The notes under the pieces are model-generated. The model was not told the DNA's origin and made no database searches. It saw only the letters and a list, made by a program, of their open reading frames with translations. From Methylobacterium sp. J-090 (GTDB taxonomy: Bacteria > Pseudomonadota > Alphaproteobacteria > Rhizobiales > Beijerinckiaceae): a DNA stretch of 63,456 nucleotides. The stretch covers positions 1 through 63,456 of the forward strand of contig NZ_JAKSXV010000091.1 of assembly GCF_022829345.1 (NCBI RefSeq). Reading direction: 5' to 3'. Positions 24,472-33,048 of the stretch are shown here, in pieces. The translations under genes and the position numbers were made by a program. How positions within the stretch are numbered: the stretch's first letter is position 1; each line of letters starts with the position of its first letter.

Positions 24472-26559
24472 ATGCCCACTTCCCTCGACCAGGATGCCGC
24501 GAACGCCCCTGCGACCGACACTCCGTCCCCGCCCCGCTCCACGCCGGACACGATCGATTCGGGCGCCGCGCCGGAGACCGATGAGACCCCCGCAGCCGAA
24601 GAGGCCGACGCTTACCTCGACCCGTTCTTCGACCTCAGGGCGGAGGGCGAGCCGCGGGGCGGCCGAACCCGCACCGGGGCCGGCTTTCCGAATGCGAATC
24701 CCGCCAACCTCCTCGCCGAACTCGTCCTTGCCCGGGCACTCGGACCCGCCGGCCTTCGGCGCATGCGCTCGGGGCCCAACGAGGTCGTTCTTCTCGTCGT
24801 GCCGGATGCCCGCTGGGTGGCGCCCGTCGAGAGCGTGATCCATCGCGATATGCGCAACTCCAGCGTGATGCGGGTCCAGACGGAGCGGCTGCGCGAGCGG
24901 CCGAATGTCGTCGCCGACACGATGATCGGCTTGGCGCAGGGGCGTCTCGTCGTGATGCTGACAACGGCGCTCGACGCCGTCCCGCTTGCCCTGCGCACGG
25001 CCGCCGACCGCGTCGTCACCCTCATGGTGCCGAACGCGGCCGTGGTGACCAAGGCGATCGGGATCCTCACGGGCCGGCGACCGAGATCCCGCATCCTGGC
25101 GTCCGATCTGGCCGGGCTCAGCCTCGACGATGTCGCGTCGGCCATGCGGCCACGCTCGACCCCCGACGCGATCGTGCGGCGCCTGCGTCGGAGCGCGACC
25201 CGCCTGGCCGAGGCCTTCGATCTCGAAGACGCCCCGGAGCTCGCCACCCTCGCGGGCTACGGAACCGCGAAGGACTGGGCGCTCGGTCTCGTGGAGGACG
25301 TGGCGCGGTTCCGGGCCGGGGAACTCGACGGCGCCGAGCTGGAGAGCGCGATTTTCTCGGGGCCCCCGGGTACGGGCAAGACCCAGCTCGCCCGGGCGGT
25401 GGCCCGCGCGACCAGGCTGCCCCTCATCGAGACGAGCATCGGGGACTGGATCTCGGATTCAAGTTTCCTCGACGGCGTGCTGAAGAAGCAGAACGGGTTT
25501 TTTGACGCCGTTCTCGCCCAAGCGCCCTGCATCGGATTCATCGACGAGCTGGATGCCCTACCGAGCCGCGACCGCGTGTCGCAGCGCAACGCCGATTGGT
25601 GGAACGTCGTCCTCACCAACCAATTGCTTCGGTGCGCCCAGGTGAGATCGTCCGGCACGGGTGCGATTCTGCTCGGCGCCACGAACCACGCCGAGCGCAT
25701 CGATCCGGCCCTGCGCCGTCCCGGACGGTTCGACCGCATCTTCGTCATCGCCCCGCCCGACGCGGCCGCGCTCGCCGCGATCCTGCGCGCCCATCTCGGA
25801 TCCGACCTCGACGGCGTCGACCTGTCGGACGTCGCCCGCCTCGGGCAAGGTTGCACTGGCGCCGATGCGCTTGGCTGGATCCGCAATGCCCGCCAAACGG
25901 CCCGGCGGGCGAACCGCGCCCTGCGCCTCGACGACCTCCTCGCCGTCGTGCGCCCCGAGGACGCGCGGCCGCCCGAATTTGTGTGGGCCGTCGCCCTGCA
26001 CGAGGCCGGTCATGCCGTGGCGGCACTGCGACTCGGTATCCCCGTCGAGCGCGTCTCAATCGAGCCCCGCGGCGCCGCGGCGGGCTGGACCGAGCTCAGG
26101 CGCAGCCACGTGGTGCCGACCCGGGCGCGCATCGAGGCGGAGATCATCGAGATCCTGGGCGGACGCGCGGCGGACATCACGCTGGGATCGGGCCCGCATG
26201 CCGGTGCCGGTCACGACCTTCGGCTCGCGACCGCACAGCTGACGGCCCTCCATACGGCGCACGGCCTCGGCGATACCCTGCTCTTTCGTGGCGAGCCGGA
26301 CGGGGCCGCCGGTCTCGTACTCGCGGATGCCAGCCTCGCGCTGCGCCTCGAACGCGATCTCCAGCGCCTGATGCAGGCGAGCCTTCGGCTCATCACGAAG
26401 AACCGGGGGGCGGTGCTGGCGCTGGCCGAGGCCCTGATCCGGCGTCGGGTGGTGACCGGCGCCGAGGTGGCGGCCATCGTCTCGAGCACCCCGGAGACCG
26501 GCCGGTCACCGCCGCGACCGTCGCACGATATGTCCGAACGAACGGCGCGCGGCGCCTGA
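24472..26559 (+). CDS. Soluble AAA+ ATPase fused to an M41 (FtsH-like) zinc peptidase
   Basis: This 695-residue protein has an unusual N-terminal part (about 1-280) without the two membrane helices of FtsH. The AAA+ module has Walker A SGPPGTGKTQLARAVA (near 296), Walker B CIGFIDELDALPSRDR (near 355) and the second region of homology GATNHAERIDPALRRPGRFD (near 402). The peptidase has VALHEAGHAVAALRLGI (HEAGH near 510), and AGHDLRLAT (near 580) supplies the aspartate expected as third zinc ligand. All core ATP and zinc residues appear intact, so an ATP-driven soluble protease is predicted. The ATG at 24472 after CCGAAAGGCTCCCC was chosen; an ATG at 24382 would add 30 residues. Its substrate is unknown. 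Confidence 0.85.
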   Translation: MPTSLDQDAANAPATDTPSPPRSTPDTIDSGAAPETDETPAAEEADAYLDPFFDLRAEGEPRGGRTRTGAGFPNANPANLLAELVLARALGPAGLRRMRSGPNEVVLLVVPDARWVAPVESVIHRDMRNSSVMRVQTERLRERPNVVADTMIGLAQGRLVVMLTTALDAVPLALRTAADRVVTLMVPNAAVVTKAIGILTGRRPRSRILASDLAGLSLDDVASAMRPRSTPDAIVRRLRRSATRLAEAFDLEDAPELATLAGYGTAKDWALGLVEDVARFRAGELDGAELESAIFSGPPGTGKTQLARAVARATRLPLIETSIGDWISDSSFLDGVLKKQNGFFDAVLAQAPCIGFIDELDALPSRDRVSQRNADWWNVVLTNQLLRCAQVRSSGTGAILLGATNHAERIDPALRRPGRFDRIFVIAPPDAAALAAILRAHLGSDLDGVDLSDVARLGQGCTGADALGWIRNARQTARRANRALRLDDLLAVVRPEDARPPEFVWAVALHEAGHAVAALRLGIPVERVSIEPRGAAAGWTELRRSHVVPTRARIEAEIIEILGGRAADITLGSGPHAGAGHDLRLATAQLTALHTAHGLGDTLLFRGEPDGAAGLVLADASLALRLERDLQRLMQASLRLITKNRGAVLALAEALIRRRVVTGAEVAAIVSSTPETGRSPPRPSHDMSERTARGA

Positions 26560-26739
26560 TCCGAGGCATGGGGGCTTCCCCCATCGCCAAGCGATTTCGC
26601 CCGCTGGCGATCCCGCGATTGCCGGTGTCCCGGCCGGTCGCGGCATCGCCAGTGCGGGACAAACGCCCAAGCCAACGTGCCGTACCCCGCCGGCTCCCGT
26701 CGAACCCGCATCCCCCGCCCGCAAAAAAGGACCTTCGAC

Positions 26740-27060
26740 ATGAACCAGTCCCGTTCTCTCGAACTCTTCCTGCCCGTCGACGACGCCGTGCGCCTCGAAT
26801 CGGCGTTGGCTGCCTTCGACCGGCTCACCGCTGGCGCCGCGCCCGACCGACATGAGCTGTCCGCGGCGCCGATCCTGTCGGGATGGCGCCGCAGCCTGAT
26901 GCCGGCCGTCGAACCGGTCCTCCTCGGGACCGTCTCGGGGCATCCGCACCTCTCCGGTCGGCGTGACGTTGCGACGTCGCGGCTCCTCGCCCTCGACCCC
27001 GTCGACGGTTGGGCCCGAACGCTCAGCCGCTGGTATCGCCTTGGCGCCCCGGCAGAATAG
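26740..27060 (+). CDS. Uncharacterised 106-residue protein
   Basis: No family was recognised. ATG at 26740 follows a purine-rich AAAAAAGGACC site. ELFLPVDDAVRLESALAAFD looks like an amphipathic helix, and ILSGWRRSLMPAVEPVLLGT and LDPVDGWARTLSRWYRLGAP are Trp/Arg-rich. It lies 180 bp after the AAA+/M41 gene and 58 bp before the exonuclease gene, so it may be a partner of one of them. Confidence 0.6.
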   Translation: MNQSRSLELFLPVDDAVRLESALAAFDRLTAGAAPDRHELSAAPILSGWRRSLMPAVEPVLLGTVSGHPHLSGRRDVATSRLLALDPVDGWARTLSRWYRLGAPAE

Positions 27061-27118
27061 GGCCCCGTTCCCGCCCCCGCCCCACCCCTCAGCTCACCAC
27101 GTAAAGGGTATCTCTCCC

Positions 27119-27910
27119 ATGCTGACCGATCTCCCGCAGCCTCTTCCACGCCGCCGCGCTCCGCCCCCGGCGGTCGCACCCACGCCCGAGCGTACGATCC
27201 TGGTCTTCGACCTCGAAACGGTACCCGATCTTGAGGGCCTCGCCCGGATGTACGGGCTTCCGTCTCACGACATGGCCGGCGCGGAGGCCCGCCTCAACGG
27301 CAAGTTCGCAAAGCTTCCGTTCCACCGCATCGTCTGCGTCGGAGCGCTGGCGGCGCGCCGGGACGGGGGCGTCTGGCAGGTCGAGGCGATCAGGGCGCCC
27401 CATTGCGGTGATCATGACGAAGCCGGTCTCATCCGGGACTTCGACGCCCGCGTCGCGACTGCCGCCCCGCAGATCGTTACTTTCAACGGAAACAGCTTCG
27501 ATCTGCCGGTCCTGCGGTATCGCGCCCTCGTCAATCGGGTCGCGATGCCGGGGCTGGCTCGCCGCGCCTACTTCCAGCGGTATTCCGATGCGGCGCTCGA
27601 CCTGTGCGATGTGCTGTCGAATTTTCAGCCGGGCGGCAAGGCTGGCCTCGATGCCCTGTGTCGCGCCCTCGACGTGCCCGGTAAGCCCGAGGGAATCGAT
27701 GGCTCCCGGGTCTTCGAGTTCCTGCGCGCTGGCCGCATCGCGGAGATCGCCGCCTATTGCCGGGCGGACGTCGCGGCGACCTACCGGTTGTTTCTCGCCC
27801 TGCAGCACATGCGCGGCGCCATCGGGTCCGATGAGTACCGAGCGAGCGAGGCCAACCTCGACCGGTTCCTGTCCGGGGCGCCGTCGGACTGCGTGACCGG
27901 CGCGGCGTAA
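27119..27910 (+). CDS. PolB-like predicted 3'-5' exonuclease (DEDD fold)
   Basis: This 263-residue RNase H-fold nuclease has the ExoI block ILVFDLETVPDLEGLARMYG (Asp31, Glu33), ExoII IVTFNGNSFDLPVLRYRALV (near 120) and ExoIII AAYCRADVAATYRLFLAL (Tyr-x3-Asp, near 213). All four metal-binding acidic residues are present, as in the DNA_pol_B_exo2 family. NGKFAKLPFHRIVCVGALAA and LCDVLSNFQPGGKAGLDALC are family blocks. It should degrade single-stranded nucleic acid 3' to 5'. The ATG at 27119 follows GTAAAGGGTATCTCTCCC. Its place in a cluster with a protease and unknown proteins suggests a nucleic-acid-processing role for the set. Confidence 0.82.
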   Translation: MLTDLPQPLPRRRAPPPAVAPTPERTILVFDLETVPDLEGLARMYGLPSHDMAGAEARLNGKFAKLPFHRIVCVGALAARRDGGVWQVEAIRAPHCGDHDEAGLIRDFDARVATAAPQIVTFNGNSFDLPVLRYRALVNRVAMPGLARRAYFQRYSDAALDLCDVLSNFQPGGKAGLDALCRALDVPGKPEGIDGSRVFEFLRAGRIAEIAAYCRADVAATYRLFLALQHMRGAIGSDEYRASEANLDRFLSGAPSDCVTGAA

Positions 27911-28209
27911 GCCTCGCCCGCCTGTCCCGTCCTCTGCCACTTGGTGCGGGCGACGCCCTCCCCTGCCCGTGCGGCGCGGCGCTGGCGTCCGTCGCCGAAT
28001 CCCGAGTTTCCGCCGCGAGATCGAGGCGGCCATCCAGTCTTGGCCCGCAATCGATTCCGTCCTGTCCTCGAACCGACGGGAGTTCAAACCCATGCCTGAA
28101 ATCGAGGCGTGACCGACCGTCCGGTCCGCCTTCGCCCCTGCCTGACGCGCCGTGGCCAAAGCCCCCCGTCCCCGCAAGTCGTTCGTCTTCCCAGCTTCGG
28201 AGTACCCGC

Positions 28210-28809
28210 ATGACCATGATCCTGCCCTCCATCCTGCACGAGTTCCGCCTCGCGACGCAGATGTCGTGTCCGACCCCGGGCACCAGCCTGCGCCTCGTCA
28301 CCGACCGCCTCTCCGGTCAGCAGGCGCTCGCTGCCGACTGGAAGGACCTCGGCCACGTCTGCGCCTGGCTCAATCGCAACAGGCGCAGCGGCGCCTACCT
28401 GCTCGTCGGGCATCAGGACGGCCGCAGGCGCGTCCGGGTTGGCGAGGGCGTCAAGCTCTGGCGCCGCCTGCCGGATCACCGGGCGGATGCGAGTCTGGGC
28501 TTTGTCGACGAGATCTACCTCCTCCTCTCCACGGGCTTCAACAAGAGCGCCACCGTGTATCTCCAAGAGCAGCTCTCCGAGATCGTCGAGGGCGAGGCGG
28601 AAGTCGACTGGCACAAGGGCTGCCGTCACCTTCAGGATTTCCCCCTGAGCGAGGAGGATCGCAAGATGCTCGACCTCGCCCTCCTCCTCGGTTTAAACCT
28701 TCTCAACGCCGCCGGACTGCGCCTCCTGCGGCCCGAGCAAAGCCGGCTTGCCGGACAGGTGATGGCCCTGCTCACGACGCCGGGTCAGCTGGCGCGCGCC
28801 CGGGCCTGA
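28210..28809 (+). CDS. Uncharacterised 199-residue protein, last gene of the cluster
   Basis: No family was recognised. ATG at 28210 is preceded by GGAGTACCCGC. The protein looks globular: an N-terminal LAADWKDLGHVCAWLNRNRR, a middle FVDEIYLLLSTGFNKSATVY and VYLQEQLSEIVEGEAEVDWH, and a C-terminal helix LNAAGLRLLRPEQSRLAGQV. The phrase SGAYLLVGHQDGRRRVRVGE could be a small beta domain. TGFNKSATVYLQEQLSEIVE resembles the start of a GIY-YIG-associated plasmid protein only loosely. The 299-bp gap before it holds no gene. A candidate terminator follows. Confidence 0.6.
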   Translation: MTMILPSILHEFRLATQMSCPTPGTSLRLVTDRLSGQQALAADWKDLGHVCAWLNRNRRSGAYLLVGHQDGRRRVRVGEGVKLWRRLPDHRADASLGFVDEIYLLLSTGFNKSATVYLQEQLSEIVEGEAEVDWHKGCRHLQDFPLSEEDRKMLDLALLLGLNLLNAAGLRLLRPEQSRLAGQVMALLTTPGQLARARA

Positions 28810-28829
28810 AGCCCCCGGAACTGAACTCA

Positions 28830-28867
28830 GGGAACGGCCGATTCTCACGAGGTCCTTGGCCGTTCCC
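28830..28867 (+). terminator. Candidate terminator hairpin after the 23-28.8 kb cluster
   Basis: GGGAACGGCC (28830-28839) pairs perfectly with GGCCGTTCCC (28858-28867) across an 18-nt loop, 20 bp after the last cluster stop. There is no U-tract, so a Rho-independent role is uncertain. The rest of the gap to 29242 shows nothing recognisable. Confidence 0.4.
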
Positions 28868-29241
28868 GTCCTCGCCGGCCGGCATGGTGGCTGGAATCCA
28901 CCCACCAACCCTAGCGGGTGACGTGCTGGACGACGCGCATCAAGTCACCGACGGCTACCAGCCGGCCAGGCAAATCCGAATGCGAGGCGGCACCGCGTCC
29001 CACAGGGTCATACGTCCCCGTGTCGGAAGGGGACCACGAGCGCCGCAAGATCGGCTTCCGAAGCGTCCGATTTAGCTAGAGGGGGGCCTATCGCTCGTCC
29101 CGTACCGGGCTTTGGAACACACCCTACCGCATCAAGTTCATCCTTTTGACGGCAGTGGAACCGGCGAGGCTGAACGTGACCGGCAGCAAACGACCTTCAC
29201 GCCGCCTCCTGCTTCAATTTGGGGGCGGCGTCGCCGTGCAC

Positions 29242-29880
29242 ATGATGACGGATATCGCGCGAGCCGCCGACGCCGAGCCGGGGTCCGCTGCACCGACGGG
29301 TCGCAGACCGAAGACCCTTGATACGGACTACTTCAAGGGCATGTACGCCACCGAATCAGACCCCTGGCGTTTCGCCACCAGCCCCTACGAGCGTGACAAG
29401 TACGCGGCCACCCTCGCGGCCTTGCCCCGAGAGCGCTACGCCTCAGCCTTGGAAGTCGGGTGTTCCATTGGCGTGTTCACGCGTCAGTTGTGCCCCCGCT
29501 GTGACCATCTCGTCGGGCTCGACGTGGTCCCCACCGTGCTGGAAGCCGCGCGTGCCCGGTGCGCCGATTGCCCGGATGCGACGTTCGCATTGGCCGCCGT
29601 TCCGGGCGCATGGCCGGACGGCAAGTTCGATCTGATTCTGATATCCGAGGTGGCCTACTACCTCGACCGACCGGATCTCGCGCGTCTCGTCAAGCGTGTC
29701 GAGGGGGCTTTGATACCCGGCGCGGACATCGTGCTGGTTCACTGGCTCGGCGAGACCCATTATCCGCTCTCGGGTGACGAGGCCGCCGAAGGTTTTATTG
29801 AGGGCGCACGCGGTTTCGCGCATGTCGTCAAGCAATCACGCACCGCAGAGTATCGGCTCGACGTCCTGCAAGCAACCTAG
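29242..29880 (+). CDS. NodS-like SAM-dependent methyltransferase
   Basis: This 212-residue protein has LDTDYFKGMYATESDPWRFA, then SPYERDKYAATLAALP, the N-terminal signature of NodS-type N-methyltransferases. SAM motif I is ALEVGCSIGVFTRQLCPRCD, followed by HLVGLDVVPTVLEAAR and FDLILISEVAYYLDRPDLAR. NodS methylates a chito-oligosaccharide amine in rhizobia, but relatives without nod genes are common and no nod genes are seen here. ATG at 29242 is preferred; a longer frame from 29146 is open but adds sequence unlike the family. It stands alone on the plus strand and converges with the permease gene. Confidence 0.78.
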   Translation: MMTDIARAADAEPGSAAPTGRRPKTLDTDYFKGMYATESDPWRFATSPYERDKYAATLAALPRERYASALEVGCSIGVFTRQLCPRCDHLVGLDVVPTVLEAARARCADCPDATFALAAVPGAWPDGKFDLILISEVAYYLDRPDLARLVKRVEGALIPGADIVLVHWLGETHYPLSGDEAAEGFIEGARGFAHVVKQSRTAEYRLDVLQAT

Positions 29881-30074
29881 CTCGGATCATTGGCAGTTCG
29901 ATCGTTTGGGGGGCGGCTCGGGTCACCGATCGAATACGGACCGCTGCCGCATCCGACGGCGCGGTCGAGGGCGGATCGCGCCGCCGAACCATATCACGGC
30001 TGTCCCACGGAGTGGTCGATCCCGCTATTGCCGGCCGGAGCCTCGAAGCCAGAGGCGTCCTTCGGCCTTGCAAA

Positions 30075-31436
30075 TCAATCGGAGGAACGGTCCTCTGCCT
30101 TCGCCGCCGAGCGACCCTTTCGACGTGTCTGCGCCATTGCGAAGCGGTAGAGCACCACACCGGCGGCCATCAGTATCACGCCGGCAAGCGATTGGGCCGG
30201 ACGGACGGCGATAAGGTGGATCATCATGAGTAGGGTGACGGACAGAAAGATCACCGGCGTGATCGGGTAGCCCCAGGTTCGACAGGGCCGAGGCAGGTCC
30301 GAATCCCAAATCCGAAGCTTGATCAATCCAAGGACAGTCAGGAACGAACAGAAGATCAGGCTGAACTGGACGAAATCCAGCACCGCCTCGAAGCTCTGCG
30401 TTAGGAGCAGGAGGCTGGCAATGGCGCATTGCAGCAGGAGGGCTGTCCGGGGCACGCCGCGGCGGGAGTGGCGCGCGAACAGTCCCAGCATGGGCACGTC
30501 CTCGCCCATCGCGACCGTGACCCGCGGACCGATCCACATCATGGCGCTGATCGTGGGAATAAGGCCGGCGCAGATGAGTCCGCCGACGAAGCGGCCGCCC
30601 TGTTCTCCGAAGATGTGACGGCCGGCGATCAGAGCGACATCCACTTGGCCGGCGAGCTCCGACAGGGGCGTGGTGTAGAGGAACACCGCGTTCAGGGCGA
30701 CGTAGAGCACCACCACGAGACCGGTTCCGACGAAGAGTGCGCGCGGCAGGCTGCGCGGCGGGTCGGCAAGCTCGCCGACGATGTAGGTAGCGGCGTTCCA
30801 GCCCGAATAAGCGTACATGACGAAAACGAGGCTCACGGCGAAGTTGGCGCTGACGATCTGCGTGGGGACGAAACCATCGGGCGAAAAACTGATTGATTCG
30901 CTTCCACCTTTGGCGAAGCCCCAGCCGATGAACGTCACGATTAGCCCGAGTTTCAATAGCGTGGCGCTGACCTGAAGGACGCTGCTCTGGCGTGTTCCCC
31001 GCAGGTGAACGTAGGTCACGCCCCAGATCACCGCGAGGCCAAGGGGGAGCGGTGGGACAGCAGGCAGGATCGTTTTGGCGTATTGCCCAAACGCCATGCC
31101 GGCGAGGGCGACCGGGGCGCTGAATCCAACCGTGGCCGAAAGCCAGCCCGCCATGAACCCCACCGCCGGACCGTACATCCGCGTGAGGAAATTGTACTCC
31201 CCGCTGGAGCGGGGAAACATCGTGGCGAGTTCTGCATAACAGAACGCCCCACACAGGGCGACGATTCCACCGACGAACCACAACAGCAGTAGCGAGAAGC
31301 CGGATTGGATGTCGGTGACTTGGAAGCCGAGGCTGGTGAAGACGCCGACGCCGATCATGTCGGCGACGACGATGGATGTCGCCGTCAGGGTCGACACCGC
31401 AGGGGTGGTGCGGCCTGGGTCTGAATTACCGGTCAT
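30075..31436 (-). CDS. APC-superfamily amino acid permease
   Basis: This 453-residue inner-membrane protein has about 12 transmembrane helices. VADMIGVGVFTSLGFQ is the unwound helix-1 motif GxGxF that binds the amino acid backbone, and GAFCYAELATMFPRSSGEYN is the family helix-2 to loop block. The C-terminus is highly charged (RKGRSAAKAEDRSSD). The ATG at 31436 (MTGNSDPGRTT) fits the family; upstream sequence is unrelated. No catabolic enzyme adjoins it, so the transported amino acid is unknown. Confidence 0.88.
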   Translation of the reverse strand: MTGNSDPGRTTPAVSTLTATSIVVADMIGVGVFTSLGFQVTDIQSGFSLLLLWFVGGIVALCGAFCYAELATMFPRSSGEYNFLTRMYGPAVGFMAGWLSATVGFSAPVALAGMAFGQYAKTILPAVPPLPLGLAVIWGVTYVHLRGTRQSSVLQVSATLLKLGLIVTFIGWGFAKGGSESISFSPDGFVPTQIVSANFAVSLVFVMYAYSGWNAATYIVGELADPPRSLPRALFVGTGLVVVLYVALNAVFLYTTPLSELAGQVDVALIAGRHIFGEQGGRFVGGLICAGLIPTISAMMWIGPRVTVAMGEDVPMLGLFARHSRRGVPRTALLLQCAIASLLLLTQSFEAVLDFVQFSLIFCSFLTVLGLIKLRIWDSDLPRPCRTWGYPITPVIFLSVTLLMMIHLIAVRPAQSLAGVILMAAGVVLYRFAMAQTRRKGRSAAKAEDRSSD

Positions 31437-32083
31437 TGCATCCTGCCGGTGGGGCCTTCTGGCACGATAGCTTGCCCACGAACGCCGTCGACTGGATATC
31501 CTGAAGTGGCGACATGCCAATGGCCCTTAGAATAGCGCATGGTGATGTTGTCGTCGTGAACCGATTTCCCGCACTTGGGTGAGCGGTTCGGGCGCCGCTT
31601 CTGCGACCCATCATCGCCACTTGATGATCTCCTCACCAAACTGCCTGTTCGCCGCTCCATTCATGCCAATTCGTGGTCGGTGAGGTGGACCATACTGGGC
31701 TTACGTTCGAAATCACGCCAATTCCCTGGACAAGGGCCGGCAACGATGGACCGTGCGCGAGCCCGAGGGCGCCGGTGAGGTGGGGGATCAGCGGCCCGTC
31801 GCGACCCGTTATGACCGCCTGTCCTGCAACGACCTGGCCGCCTGTGTCCTCGTTTCCTGTGTCATCGGTGTCAGCGCACGGACCTGCACGGACCTGAAGG
31901 AATCCCCTACTCAGCGCTCCGTCACCGAATCTCCCAGACTGCGGTTCAGGTGGCGACGCGCCCTATGGTCAAAATTCGTATCACGCGAGTTTGCCCCATG
32001 CTGCCATTCCTTCAGCGTCCCGATGCGGCATCATGGCGACAGGACATGCAGAACCCGAGTTCGCATCGGCCGGTTGGATCGCC
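31437..32083. other. Gene-poor stretch with a possible IS5 transposase tail
   Basis: No intact gene is supported in these 647 bp. On the plus strand near 31786-31870 the frame reads DQRPVATRYDRLSCNDLAAC, then VLVSCVIG. This resembles the conserved C-terminal RxxATRYDK...FLAAV block of IS5-family transposases, so an old fragment is likely. The segment also includes the permease's promoter region. Confidence 0.35.
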
Positions 32084-32326
32084 ATGACCCAGAAACAGTC
32101 TGATCCCGCCCTGCAAATCGTCGAGGCCCGGCGTCGTGAGATGGCCATCGAGCACCTGCTGTTCGGGACCATCCGCTTCGTGTCGCAGCACCACCCTGAG
32201 CTCCTCGATGAACTCGACGCCAGCCTCGACCATCTTTGGGATAAGGGGCCGGATGATGAGCGCGACGACGAGGCCGTGCGGGAGGTCGCGCGCCGCTTCA
32301 TCGGGAGCCTTCGGGTCGAGCGGTGA
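32084..32326 (+). CDS. Small uncharacterised protein coupled to a methyltransferase
   Basis: This 80-residue acidic helical protein starts MTQKQSDPALQIVEARRREM, with AIEHLLFGTIRFVSQHHPEL and LDASLDHLWDKGPDDERDDE. Its stop overlaps the following methyltransferase start by 4 bp (GTGA), indicating translational coupling and probably joint function. An upstream start at 31991 exists but adds atypical residues. No family was recognised. Confidence 0.6.
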   Translation: MTQKQSDPALQIVEARRREMAIEHLLFGTIRFVSQHHPELLDELDASLDHLWDKGPDDERDDEAVREVARRFIGSLRVER

Positions 32327-32994
32327 CTCAGCCGGCAAAGCCCATCATGGGCGGCCTTCCCGACTTGCCGCCCGAGGCTTTCGCCAAGCAGGATCGCGCG
32401 CCGGACACGCTGTTCTACGCGCACCCGCGCTTCGTCACCCATATCGACGACGCGGCCATCGAGGCCGTGACCGACCTGTACCGCAAACTGCTGCCGCCCG
32501 GTGGCCGCATCCTCGACCTGATGTCGAGTTGGATCAGTCACCTGCCTGCGGAGGTCGCTTACGGGGCTGTGATTGGCCATGGCCTCAACGCCCGGGAGCT
32601 TGCCGCGAACCCGCGCCTGACGCGGCACTTCGTGCAGGATCTCAACGCCGACCCCCTCCTGCCCCTCGAAGATACCAGCATCGATGCCGCCTTGATCTGC
32701 GTCGGGGTGCAGTACCTACAGGATCCCGTGGCCGTCCTGCGTGAGGTCGCGCGGGTGCTGGTGCCGGGCGCGCCCGTGGTCATCACCTTCTCGAACCGCT
32801 GCTTTCCAACCAAGGCGGTGGCCATCTGGCAAGCAGTCGGCGGCGACGATCATGCTCGGCTCATCGCGCTCTACCTGCGGCATGCCGGGTTCTCGGTCGT
32901 CGAGGCCAGGGTGCTCCTACCGGACGGTGGACCCACTGACCCGCTGCGGGCGATGATCGGACGAACCCCGACGCCGATAGTGGACGCACAGTAG
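32323..32994 (+). CDS. Class I SAM-dependent methyltransferase
   Basis: This 223-residue protein has a methyltransferase-11-like core. LPPGGRILDLMSSWISHLPA is motif I with the usual glycine run altered, and FVQDLNADPLLPLEDTSIDA and ALICVGVQYLQDPVAVLREV are motifs II-III. RVLVPGAPVVITFSNRCFPT is the late beta hairpin. HARLIALYLRHAGFSVVEAR matches the C-terminus of small metabolite methyltransferases. The start is GTG at 32323, overlapping the small upstream gene. The altered motif I leaves SAM binding likely but not certain. The substrate is unknown. Confidence 0.8.
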   Translation: MTQPAKPIMGGLPDLPPEAFAKQDRAPDTLFYAHPRFVTHIDDAAIEAVTDLYRKLLPPGGRILDLMSSWISHLPAEVAYGAVIGHGLNARELAANPRLTRHFVQDLNADPLLPLEDTSIDAALICVGVQYLQDPVAVLREVARVLVPGAPVVITFSNRCFPTKAVAIWQAVGGDDHARLIALYLRHAGFSVVEARVLLPDGGPTDPLRAMIGRTPTPIVDAQ

Positions 32995-33048
32995 CGCAGG
33001 CGGGCGGGCTGCGGAGGCCATAGCGGCAGCTGTCTCAGGCCCCCTCAG

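Noticed and set aside
29242..29880. A symbiotic nodulation locus, because of the NodS-like methyltransferase.
   Set aside because: No nodA, nodB, nodC, nodD or nod-box sequence is seen nearby; NodS relatives are common outside nod clusters.
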